Assembly (NCBI RefSeq): GCF_007990715.1
Contig: NZ_BJWY01000045.1
Coordinates: forward strand, 1-48,311
Length of the DNA stretch: 48,311 nucleotides
Origin: Nocardia seriolae NBRC 15557
GTDB lineage: Bacteria; Actinomycetota; Actinomycetes; Mycobacteriales; Mycobacteriaceae
Reading direction: 5' to 3'
The notes beneath the pieces are model-generated. The model had not been told where the DNA came from, did not search any database, and saw only the letters and a list, made by a program, of their open reading frames with translations. The first letter of the stretch is position 1, and the number at the start of each line of letters is the position of its first letter. Made by a program: the position numbers and the translations under genes. Shown in pieces: positions 6,776 through 14,327 of this stretch.

Positions 6776-8236
6776 ATGGCCGACCAGACCACCCCGGCAC
6801 CACCGACCGACACCCCGGCCATCGACCCCGACGAGCTGGCCATCTGTCTGCGCGTACTCGAGCAGGCCGGACAACTCGACAAGCAACACCCCGACTCCCT
6901 CACCGTGCAGCGCGCCGTCGGGCACATGTTCAAGAAGTTCAAGCAGACCAAGCGCCTCGCCGCCCGCGACGCCGTCTCCGCCGCCGACCGCGAAGTCGTC
7001 GCCGCCACCGCTACCGGCTCGCCCAATCGCATCGACGACGAAACCGCCGGGATTCCGATCAGCTCCACCACCGCCGACGGCAGCGCCGGTACCCTGCTGC
7101 GACCGCGCCCCTGCTACATATGCAAACAGCGCTATACCCGCGTGGACGCCTTCTATCACCAGCTCTGCCCCGAATGCGCGGCCAAGAGCCACGCCAAACG
7201 CGATGCCCGCACCGACCTCACCGGACGCCGCGCCCTGCTCACCGGCGGCCGCGCCAAGATCGGCATGTACATCGCGCTGCGCCTGCTGCGCGACGGCGCA
7301 CACCTGACCATCACCACGCGCTTCCCCAATGACGCCATCCGCCGCTTCGCCGCCCAGCCCGACAGCGCCGACTGGCTGCACCGACTACGCATCGTCGGCA
7401 TCGACCTGCGCGACCCCGCCCAGGTCGTCGCACTCGCCGATGACGTTGCCGCACAAGGCCCGCTCGACATCCTGATCAACAACGCCGCCCAGACCGTGCG
7501 CCGCAGCACCGGCGCCTACAGCGCCCTGGTGGAAGCCGAGAACGGGCCGCTGCCCGCGGGCGAACTGCCCGACGTGATCAGTTTCGGCAAGACCATGCAG
7601 GCCCACCCGACCGCGCTCACCGCCTCGCTCACCCCCGACCTCACCGCCGCCGACATCACCGACCTCGCTCTGGTCGCGGGATCGGCCACGCCCGAACGCA
7701 TTTCGCGCGGCGTCGCCATCGACGCCGGCGGCCTGGTCCCCGATCTCGCGCACACCAACAGCTGGGTGCAGAACGTCGGCGAGGTCGACGCCACCGAGCT
7801 GCTCGAAGTCCAGCTGTGCAACTCGGTCGCCCCGTTCATCCTGATCTCGCGGCTGCGCCCGGCCATGGCCGCCGCGGCCGCACCCCGCAAGTACGTCGTG
7901 AACGTCTCGGCCATGGAAGGCGTCTTCGCGCGCGGCTACAAGGGCGCGGGCCACCCGCACACCAATATGGCCAAGGCCGCGCTGAACATGCTGACCCGCA
8001 CCAGCGCCCGCGAAATGTTCGAGTCCGACAAGATCCTGATGACCGCCGTGGACACCGGCTGGATCACCGACGAACGCCCGCACTACACCAAGATCCGCCT
8101 CGCCGAGGAGGGCTTCCACGCACCCCTCGATCTGGTCGACGGCGCGGCCCGGGTGTACGACCCCATCGTCCGCGGCGAAGCCGGAGACGACCTCTTCGGC
8201 TGCTTCCTCAAGGACTACGAACCCTCCAACTGGTAA
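6776..8236 (+). CDS. Zinc-ribbon short-chain dehydrogenase/reductase-like protein
   Basis: A 486-residue fusion. Residues 1-100 are polar and helical. A four-cysteine knuckle follows (Cys113-x2-Cys116, Cys131-x2-Cys134), probably binding zinc. The rest is an SDR Rossmann domain: cofactor loop TGGRAKIG (156-163), NNAA (235-238), and NVSAMEG with the candidate catalytic Ser378. In the active-site YxxxK motif the tyrosine position is Thr396 (TNMAK), while Lys400 is kept, so ordinary SDR chemistry is doubtful. A roughly 95-residue insert separates NNAA from the active-site region. The substrate is unknown. A strong hairpin follows the stop; the repeat-protein operon lies upstream on the same strand. 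No good Shine-Dalgarno is seen at 6776. Confidence 0.85.
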   Translation: MADQTTPAPPTDTPAIDPDELAICLRVLEQAGQLDKQHPDSLTVQRAVGHMFKKFKQTKRLAARDAVSAADREVVAATATGSPNRIDDETAGIPISSTTADGSAGTLLRPRPCYICKQRYTRVDAFYHQLCPECAAKSHAKRDARTDLTGRRALLTGGRAKIGMYIALRLLRDGAHLTITTRFPNDAIRRFAAQPDSADWLHRLRIVGIDLRDPAQVVALADDVAAQGPLDILINNAAQTVRRSTGAYSALVEAENGPLPAGELPDVISFGKTMQAHPTALTASLTPDLTAADITDLALVAGSATPERISRGVAIDAGGLVPDLAHTNSWVQNVGEVDATELLEVQLCNSVAPFILISRLRPAMAAAAAPRKYVVNVSAMEGVFARGYKGAGHPHTNMAKAALNMLTRTSAREMFESDKILMTAVDTGWITDERPHYTKIRLAEEGFHAPLDLVDGAARVYDPIVRGEAGDDLFGCFLKDYEPSNW

Positions 8237-8249
8237 CCGAACCTTCCGA

Positions 8250-8297
8250 ACCCTGCTCCCTCCCCTCTATGTGGTTTTTGAGGTGAGGGAGCAGGGT
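8250..8297 (+). terminator. Hairpin terminator after the zinc-ribbon dehydrogenase
   Basis: A 13-base stem (ACCCTGCTCCCTC at 8250-8262 paired with 8285-8297) continues into an inner CCTC/GAGG pairing, 14 bases after the stop codon. It lies before an AT-rich intergenic stretch. Confidence 0.7.
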
Positions 8298-8391
8298 CGT
8301 AATAATGTCTGAAATAGGTGACTCATGTTTAGATGCGCATATCTGCGTACCAGTATGTTTGTTTCTGCTTTCCCTGGCTCCGAAGCGGGCC

Positions 8392-8397
8392 CATAAT
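8392..8397 (+). promoter_or_regulatory. Putative -10 box (CATAAT) of the first methyltransferase gene
   Basis: CATAATCG stands 36 bases before the ATG at 8433, preceded by GCGGGCC. A nearly identical GCGGGCATAATCG stands 39 bases before the paralogue at 9690 (box at 9651-9656). The shared context supports a conserved promoter; no convincing -35 is visible. Confidence 0.35.
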
Positions 8398-8432
8398 CGA
8401 CCCACCCCCAACACCGAGGACAGGGGAATCCA

Positions 8433-9209
8433 ATGGCAACCAGATCACTCGCCACGACCTTGCGGGACCGACTCCCCTTCCTGCGCTGGTCGATGCTCCG
8501 ATTCCTGCTCAGCGGGCGGACCTTCAACCGGACCGGGCAGGTCGGCGACGGACGGGAAAGGGCGGCACGGGATTTCGTGCTCGCAAACTCCCCCGCCGGC
8601 GATCCGGACAAGGTGCTCGCGGCCTTCGACGACTTCGCCCGCAACCACAGCATCCTGGTGAACATCGGCGACGAGAAGGTCCTGATTCTCGATGCCGCGC
8701 TACGCAAGACCGCGCCGAAGCTGCTGCTCGAACTGGGCGGCTACTGCGGATACAGCGCGATCCGCACCGCCCGGCTGCTCGGCGACGACGCCCACCTGGT
8801 CTCGGTCGACATGAATCCCGACAATGCCGATATCGCACGCTCCCTGCTGGCCCATGCGGGTCTGGCCGACCGGGTGACCGTGGTGGTCGGAACCATCGGC
8901 GACGGCGGCCAGACCGTCAAACTCCTGGCCGACCAGCACGGATTCGGCCCCGGCACACTCGATTTCATCTTCCTCGACCACGACAAGAGCGCCTACCTCC
9001 CGGACCTGAAGACCATCGCGGACGCGGGCTGGCTGCATCCGGGCAGTGTCGTGGTCGCCGACAATGTCGGCATCCCCGGCGCCCCGGCCTACCACGCCTA
9101 CATGCGCGAATCCGAGGGCACCACCTGGCGCACCACCGAGCACCGCACCCACACCGAATACCAGTCGCTGTTCAAGGATCTGGTCCTGGAATCGGAATAC
9201 CTGGGCTGA
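8433..9209 (+). CDS. Catechol-O-methyltransferase-like SAM methyltransferase
   Basis: A 258-residue class I methyltransferase of the COMT group (similar proteins occur in mycobacteria). The SAM loop is ELGGYCGYSAIR, followed by VSVDMNPDNADIAR and VTVVVGTIGD. The metal/catalytic strand LDFIFLDHDKSAYLPDL and the later ADNVGIPGAP give the Asp and Asp-Asn pair that bind magnesium and a catechol-like hydroxyl in this family. The substrate is inferred only as a vicinal diphenol or similar. It is the intact member of a tandem pair; its paralogue at 9690 is frameshifted, and a DUF2784 gene lies between. An AT-rich leader with a CATAAT box precedes it. Confidence 0.9.
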   Translation: MATRSLATTLRDRLPFLRWSMLRFLLSGRTFNRTGQVGDGRERAARDFVLANSPAGDPDKVLAAFDDFARNHSILVNIGDEKVLILDAALRKTAPKLLLELGGYCGYSAIRTARLLGDDAHLVSVDMNPDNADIARSLLAHAGLADRVTVVVGTIGDGGQTVKLLADQHGFGPGTLDFIFLDHDKSAYLPDLKTIADAGWLHPGSVVVADNVGIPGAPAYHAYMRESEGTTWRTTEHRTHTEYQSLFKDLVLESEYLG

Positions 9210-9228
9210 TCGCTCCTATCCTGGGTGC

Positions 9229-9609
9229 ATGGGATACCGGCTGCTCGCCGATGCGACCGCGGTCGTGCATTTCGCGTTCGTGGCCTATGTCGTGCTGGGC
9301 GGATTCCTGGCCTGGCGGTGGCGGCGGACGATCTGGCTGCATGTGCTGGCGTTCGGGTGGGGGTTCAGCACGGTGCTCTTCAAGGTGGAGTGCCCGCTGA
9401 CGAATCTGGAGAACTGGGCGCGGCACCGGGCGGGTGAGGCGGGGCTGCCGTCGAGCGGGTTCATCGACCACTACATCACCGGCGTGCTCTACCCGCGCAG
9501 CGCGCTCGAGGAAGTGCGGGTGCTGGTGGTGGTGTGCGTCGTGGTGTCGTGGGTGGGGTGGTATCTGCTCGAGCGGCGGCGCGCCGCCAAATCCACTGCC
9601 GCCAGCTGA
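9229..9609 (+). CDS. DUF2784 family small membrane protein
   Basis: A 126-residue protein with predicted membrane helices near 8-27, 36-52 and 96-114. The motif VVHFAFVAYVVLGGFLAW, then FKVECPLTNLENW with a conserved Cys, Asn and Trp, is typical of the DUF2784 family, whose biochemical role is unknown. The start at 9229 follows the methyltransferase stop by 19 bases on the same strand, so they are probably co-transcribed. The C-terminus is short and basic (LERRRAAKS). Confidence 0.85.
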   Translation: MGYRLLADATAVVHFAFVAYVVLGGFLAWRWRRTIWLHVLAFGWGFSTVLFKVECPLTNLENWARHRAGEAGLPSSGFIDHYITGVLYPRSALEEVRVLVVVCVVVSWVGWYLLERRRAAKSTAAS

Positions 9610-9689
9610 TTTTCAGCGAACACCGAGTGGCACCCGCGGTGCGGGGCGGGCATAATCGCGTAGCTGTCAATGCGATTGAAGGGGTATTC

Positions 9690-10465
9690 ATGGGTGGCAC
9701 ATCGATCGGTGCGGTCCTGCTCGAGCGGGTGGTTTATCCGGTGCGCGCGGCCATAAGCACCGTCCGGGGTATCGGGAACTTCACCCGCACCGGGCAATTC
9801 GGTGACGGTCGCGAGGCCGCGGTCCGCGACCACGTGCTGGCCGATGCCGAGCAGGGCGATCCCCAGAGCGTGCTGGACGCCATCGACCGATTCGCTCGCA
9901 CGCGCAGCAATCTGGTGAACGTGGGCGACGAGAAGGGCCTGCTGCTCGATGCGGCCGTGCGCCGGGCGAACCCGAAGCTGGCGCTGGAGCTGGGCACCTA
10001 TGTCGGGTACAGCGCGGTGCGCACGGCGCGCGCCCTGCCCGAGGGCGCGCGGCTGATCTCGGTCGAATTCAGCGCTGCCAATGCCGAGGTCGCGCGCGCG
10101 ATCATCGCGCACGCCGGGTTCGCCGATCGGGTGACCGTCGTGGTCGGGACCATCGGGGACGGCGGTGAGACCGTCGAGCGTCTCGCGGAAGAGTACGGAA
10201 TCACTGCGGGCTCGGTCGATTTCATCTTCGTCGACCACGACAAGTCCGCCTACCTGGCCGACCTGAAGACCATCCTGGAAGCGGGCTGGCTGCACCCCGG
10301 CACCCTCGTGGTCGCCGACAATATGCGCATCCCGGGCGCGCCGACTACCTGGCGTACATGCGCGAGGCCGAGGGCAAGACCTGGCGCACCATCGAGCACG
10401 ACACCCACATCGAGTACCAGTCCCTGCTCAAGGACCGGGTACTCGAGTCGGAATACCTCGGCTGA
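9690..10465 (+). pseudogene. Frameshifted paralogue of the catechol-O-methyltransferase-like gene
   Basis: Residues 1 to about 218 follow the gene at 8433 closely (FTRTGQFGDGREAA, ELGTYVGYSAVRTA, DFIFVDHDKSAYLADLKTI, ADNMRIPGAP). After GGCGCGCC at about 10341 one base is missing compared with the paralogue. The next frame resumes the family sequence for exactly 40 residues, from DYLAYMREAEGKTWR to VLESEYLG, and stops at 10463-10465. Read straight through, the original frame gives an unrelated Arg/Ser/Pro-rich tail to 10619 that runs into the opposite gene. Either this is a recent pseudogene or a single-base sequencing error in a GC run. The start at 9690 matches the paralogue's N-terminal arrangement. 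Confidence 0.8.
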
Positions 10466-10488
10466 GACTCGGCTCGGGGCAGAGCGTT

Positions 10489-11850
10489 TCAGCGACGCCG
10501 CAGAGTCAGGGGCAGATCGTCCTTCGGCAGCGGCGTCGCACTCATGTCCAGGGGCATCACGTAGTCCTGCGGCACCTCCCACTCGTAGGCGCGCAGCAGC
10601 TGGTGCACGATCGTCTTGATCTCGAGGCCCGCGAAATGCTGGCCGATGCACTTGTGCGCGCCCGCCCCGAAGGGGGCCCAGGCCACCCGGTGGTTCTTGT
10701 GCTCGGCGCGCTCGTCGGAGAACCGCTCGGGATCGAATTCGTCGGGCTGCGACCAGATGTCGGGGCGGCGGTGGTTGACGCTGATGGGCACCACCACGAA
10801 CGATCCCTTGGGCACGAAGTACCCGCACACCTCGGTGTCCTGCTGCACGGCGCGCGGGAAGATCTGCACCGGCGTGCACAGCCGGGTGGTCTCCTTGATG
10901 ATCCAGTCCAGCTCGGTCAGCTCGGCGAGCTCGTCGTAGCCGAGTTCGAAGGGCAGCTCCAGGGACCGCTCTCGGGCGCGCTTCTGCCATTCCGGGTATT
11001 TCGCCAGGTTGTAGACGACGCCGGAGAGCGTGGTCGTGGTGGTGTCGTGGGCCGCGGCCAGCAGGAAGATCATGTGGTTCACGATGTCCTGATCGGTGAA
11101 CTTCTCACCGTCCTCGCTCGCGGCCTGGCACAGCATGGACAGCAGGTCCGTGCCCGGGTTCGCACGGGACTCGGTAATGCGCTCGGCGAGGAAGGCCGCC
11201 ATGGTCTTGCGCGCCCGCATGCCCCGCCACCACCGATTGCCCGGAATCGCGACGCGCACCATCGCGCCGCCGGCATGGAGAATGTCCATGGTCGCGCCGC
11301 AGATGCGTTCGGCCTCCGCGCGCGGCAGCCGTGCGCCCATGAACACCTCGAGCACGATGTCGAGGGTCAGGCGCTGCAGGTGCCGGTGCACGAGCACCGG
11401 ATTGCCCGCGGCCACACTACCTTCGGGCAGCTTGCTCAGGTGCCGGTCGGCGATCTCGTGCATATCCTTCAGATACGAGACGAGCGCGCCGCGGCCGAAG
11501 GCCTGCTGCATGATCGACCGGTGCGCCCGGTGCTCGTCGAAATCCAGCCGGACCAGACCGCGATCGAAGAACGGTCCCTGCAGCGGGGCCCAGGCCGGAC
11601 CGTTGGCGAACACCCGGTCCTTGTTCATCAGGATCCGCTGGGCGGCTTCGGGACCATTGGCGATGATCCACTTGTCGCCGAACATGTTCAGCACGTACAG
11701 CGGACCGTAGGCCGCCTCGTCCTCGCGGGCCGCGCCGCTGGGGTCCTTGCGCTGCCGCAGCAACTGGCCGACCCAGTGCGTCGCCGGTCCGCTGATCCGC
11801 TTCAGCTCGCTGCCCGGCGGCGGCGCGGCGACGAATTGTGTTCTGGGCAT
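10489..11850 (-). CDS. Cytochrome P450
   Basis: Haem monooxygenase of 453 residues. It has the oxygen-binding I-helix AAAHDTTTTT (265-274), the ExxR motif KETTRL (Glu320, Arg323), the PERF-like segment FDPERFS, and the haem loop FGAGAHKCIGQHFAG with ligand Cys401. There is no N-terminal membrane anchor, so it is soluble as in most actinobacterial P450s. The start at 11850 is supported by GGAGGGGG about eight bases upstream; the longer frame to 11880 overlaps that site. It lies 62 bases after a type II thioesterase on the same strand, suggesting a small secondary-metabolite tailoring unit. The substrate is not deducible and no redox partner gene is nearby. Confidence 0.93.
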   Translation of the reverse strand: MPRTQFVAAPPPGSELKRISGPATHWVGQLLRQRKDPSGAAREDEAAYGPLYVLNMFGDKWIIANGPEAAQRILMNKDRVFANGPAWAPLQGPFFDRGLVRLDFDEHRAHRSIMQQAFGRGALVSYLKDMHEIADRHLSKLPEGSVAAGNPVLVHRHLQRLTLDIVLEVFMGARLPRAEAERICGATMDILHAGGAMVRVAIPGNRWWRGMRARKTMAAFLAERITESRANPGTDLLSMLCQAASEDGEKFTDQDIVNHMIFLLAAAHDTTTTTLSGVVYNLAKYPEWQKRARERSLELPFELGYDELAELTELDWIIKETTRLCTPVQIFPRAVQQDTEVCGYFVPKGSFVVVPISVNHRRPDIWSQPDEFDPERFSDERAEHKNHRVAWAPFGAGAHKCIGQHFAGLEIKTIVHQLLRAYEWEVPQDYVMPLDMSATPLPKDDLPLTLRRR

Positions 11851-11912
11851 GGGAAACCCCCTCCTGCTACGAAGACGCAACGGAGGAAGCTACCCGCACG
11901 CACGCGAGGTCC

Positions 11913-12701
11913 TCAACTCGAGCGGCCCGGCACCGTCCCTGCCAGCGTGCGAGTGATCAAATCGACTATCGCCGTCAGGTTTTCGGGCAGATCCAGGTAG
12001 AAGTGGCCGCCCGGGAAGGTGGCCAGGTCGAATCCGGCCGCGGTGTAGTCGCGCCACTCCCCCGCCTGCGCGGCCGACGTGGTGGGATCCGAGCTTCTGA
12101 CCAGCGCGGTGATCGCGGTCCGCAGGGGCGCGCCCGGCGCGTGGCGGTAGGTCTCCACCGCGCGATAGTCGTTGCGCACGGCGGGCAGCACCAGTTCGGC
12201 CAGGCCCGGCTCGTCGCGCAGGATGCGCACCGATTCCGGATCGTTCGACAGCCGTTCGAGTTCGGCGATGAGCCCGGCGTCGGGCCCCTCGTGCACCCGC
12301 GAGGTCTCCTCGAAAGCCGGTGCGGGACGGCCGGACACGAACAGGTGGCTGACCGCGCGCCCGCCCGCCTCCACCCGGCGCGCGGTCTCGTAGGCGACGG
12401 TCGCGCCCATGCTGTGCCCGAAGATGGCCAGGCGCACATCCCGCGGCCAGGCCAGCAGATCCGCCGCGGCCCGCTCGGCCAGTTCGGTGAGCACCGGCAC
12501 CGGCGCGTCGGCGAGGCGATCCAGACGCCCCGGATACTGGACGCCGAATACCGCGGCGCCCGAACCGAAACGCTGGGCCAATGCCCGATAGGCGGTGACC
12601 GAGCCGCCGCCGGGCGGGAAGCACACCAGCACGGTGCGTGCGGCGGGATCGGACTTCAGGGCTCGCAGCCAGGCGGTTCCGGGGAGATCGGTGACGGTCA
12701 C
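11913..12701 (-). CDS. Type II thioesterase (alpha/beta hydrolase)
   Basis: A 262-residue alpha/beta hydrolase of the GrsT/TesA type, which removes wrong or stalled acyl groups from carrier proteins of nonribosomal peptide or polyketide synthases. The catalytic triad reads Ser97 (GHSMG), Asp205 (RSSDPTT) and His233 (FPGGHFYL); the N-terminal FPPGGGS oxyanion loop and VQYPGR are also family marks. The GTG start at 12701 has no Shine-Dalgarno, but a CATACT box on the minus strand fits a leaderless transcript. It is followed by the P450 gene. The only synthetase in the window is the one-module NRPS at 25216, so its true partner is uncertain. Confidence 0.9.
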   Translation of the reverse strand: MTVTDLPGTAWLRALKSDPAARTVLVCFPPGGGSVTAYRALAQRFGSGAAVFGVQYPGRLDRLADAPVPVLTELAERAAADLLAWPRDVRLAIFGHSMGATVAYETARRVEAGGRAVSHLFVSGRPAPAFEETSRVHEGPDAGLIAELERLSNDPESVRILRDEPGLAELVLPAVRNDYRAVETYRHAPGAPLRTAITALVRSSDPTTSAAQAGEWRDYTAAGFDLATFPGGHFYLDLPENLTAIVDLITRTLAGTVPGRSS

Positions 12702-12766
12702 CCGAACGAGTATGCCGTGAGAAATGCCACCGCGGTCGGTCCCCGCCCCGGTATTAGAGTCGGACG
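12702..12766. promoter_or_regulatory. Divergent promoter region with two apparent leaderless promoters
   Basis: The 65 bases between two GTG starts carry TATTAG (12752-12757) ten bases before the plus-strand GTG and CATACT, read on the minus strand, eight bases before the minus-strand GTG. Neither start has a Shine-Dalgarno, consistent with leaderless transcription, which is frequent in this group of bacteria. Confidence 0.4.
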
Positions 12767-14137
12767 GTGGCTACCTACGACGAGCTGGTCCGCGACTACG
12801 AAGCCGGTATCGGGGTGCGCGGCGAGCCGCTGCCACCGGTGGATCCGGGCGCGAATCTGGCTGCGGCGCTGCCGGTCTGAGCGCTGGCGGGCGGCGCGGT
12901 CGCCGCCTTCGCCACCGCCGCGGACCGCTGGCGCGCGAGCCTCGGCCTGCCGCCGGAACGCAGCCGGATCGAGCCGGGCCGGGTGGCGGCCGCCTTCGCC
13001 AGCGAACGCCTGTTCCGCCTGGATGGGCAACGGCCCGACGTCTTCGCAGAGCTGTCCGGCTTCTTCAGGACTGCGGACGCATGGGTGCGCACGCACGCGA
13101 ACTATTCGCACCACCGCGCGCGGCTCCTCGCAGCATTGGATCTCTCCGCCGAAACCGCCCGCGACGAATTCGCCCGCCGCGCGGCCACTCTCGGCGCGGC
13201 GGATATCGAACAGCGCGCCGCCGAACACGGCGCCATCGCGGTCCGGGTGCGCACCGAGGGAGAATGGGCCGACAGTCCACAGGGCAAAGCGGCGGCATCC
13301 GGCCCGCTGGTCGCCATCGAGCCGCGCGGCGATCGGGGTGAGGTCCGATCACCCGGTGCCGCAACCCGGCCGCTTCCGCTGCGCGGGGTGCGCGTACTCG
13401 ATCTGACCCGGGTGATCGCGGGGCCGGTGGCAACGCGGGCATTGGCCCTGCTCGGGGCCGATGTGCTGCGCGTCGACCCGCCACGGCTACCCGAAATCGG
13501 CTGGCAGTTCCTGGACACCTGTCAGGGGAAGCGCTCCACTGTAGTCGATTTGCGTACCGATCTTCCTGTTTTACGCGAATTGATCAGCAATGCAGACATA
13601 ATCATCTCGGGTTACCGACCGGGCAGCTTGGAACGCCTCGGAGTACGGCCGGGTGAAATTCGGCCGGGAATTGTGCACGGGCGAGTTTCGGCCTGGGGTG
13701 AATCCGGGCCGTGGGGCGATCGGCGAGGTTTCGACAGCATCGTACAGGCAGCTTCGGGAATTTCGCTCATCGAAGGCACACAACAAAATTCGCACGATCA
13801 ACTGCCGGTCGGCGCGCTCCCGGTACAGGCCCTCGATCACGCGAGCGGGTATCTGCTCGCGGCGGGTGCATTGGACGCACTGCGGGACGCCAGGGCCGAC
13901 AGCCAGGGGCGCGATGTCCGGGTCGCCCTGGCCCGCACGGGATCCTGGCTGCTCAGGGCTCCGGGACGGACCCCGGATCACCCCCCGGCACCGGCTCCCG
14001 CGGCCGGATATGCCGTGACTCACGGTGCCGTGACGACCGCCGCGCCCGCGCTGGCCGAGTATTCGGATCATCCTTGGCCCGCTCCGGATTACGGTTCGGG
14101 CACCGCCGAGTGGGAAGTCCGACCAGACGGTTCGTAG
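12767..14137 (+). pseudogene. CaiB/BaiF-type CoA-transferase gene with in-frame TGA
   Basis: Family III (formyl-CoA transferase / carnitine dehydratase) enzymes move CoA between acids. The core is recognisable from about 13378: LRGVRVLDLTRVIAGPVATR, GADVLRVDPP, GKRSTVVDLRT, ISGYRPGSLERLG and GRVSAWGESGPW. An N-terminal region in the same frame begins at the leaderless GTG 12767 (VATYDELVRDYEAGIG) and is interrupted by TGA at 12878-12880, codon 38; the frame then continues open to 14137. Without the stop the protein would be 456 residues, usual for the actinobacterial type. Translation could restart at GTG 12983 and give 384 residues that keep the catalytic core. A nonsense mutation or sequencing error is likelier than selenocysteine. 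Divergent from the thioesterase. Confidence 0.65.
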
Positions 14138-14327
14138 CGCGCTCGAATGTATACAACCCGATGCACGTACACCCGTAAGCACATCCGCGAAAAAGGCCAA
14201 TTCGCCATGTAATTAAGACCTTTCGACACGCCGCGCTTGTCCCCCGCGTTGCGTTAATAAATGAGACCCTGAAAACGACACCAATATTGTCGGCTCCTAT
14301 GTCGACATGCGGATGGAGGACGTCATC

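Noticed and set aside
4477..7332. A 951-codon open frame on the plus strand
   Set aside because: It is an Arg/Pro/His-rich shadow running across a TetR gene on the other strand and three genes in another frame; composition is that of an alternate frame in GC-rich DNA and no domain is visible.
10345..10619. C-terminal tail of the frameshifted methyltransferase frame
   Set aside because: It is Arg/Ser/Pro-rich out-of-frame translation and overlaps the P450 gene; the family C-terminus is found in the neighbouring frame instead.
12878..12880. TGA read as selenocysteine
   Set aside because: CoA-transferases of this family are not selenoproteins, the position is in a poorly conserved N-terminal part and no selenocysteine insertion machinery or hairpin is evident.
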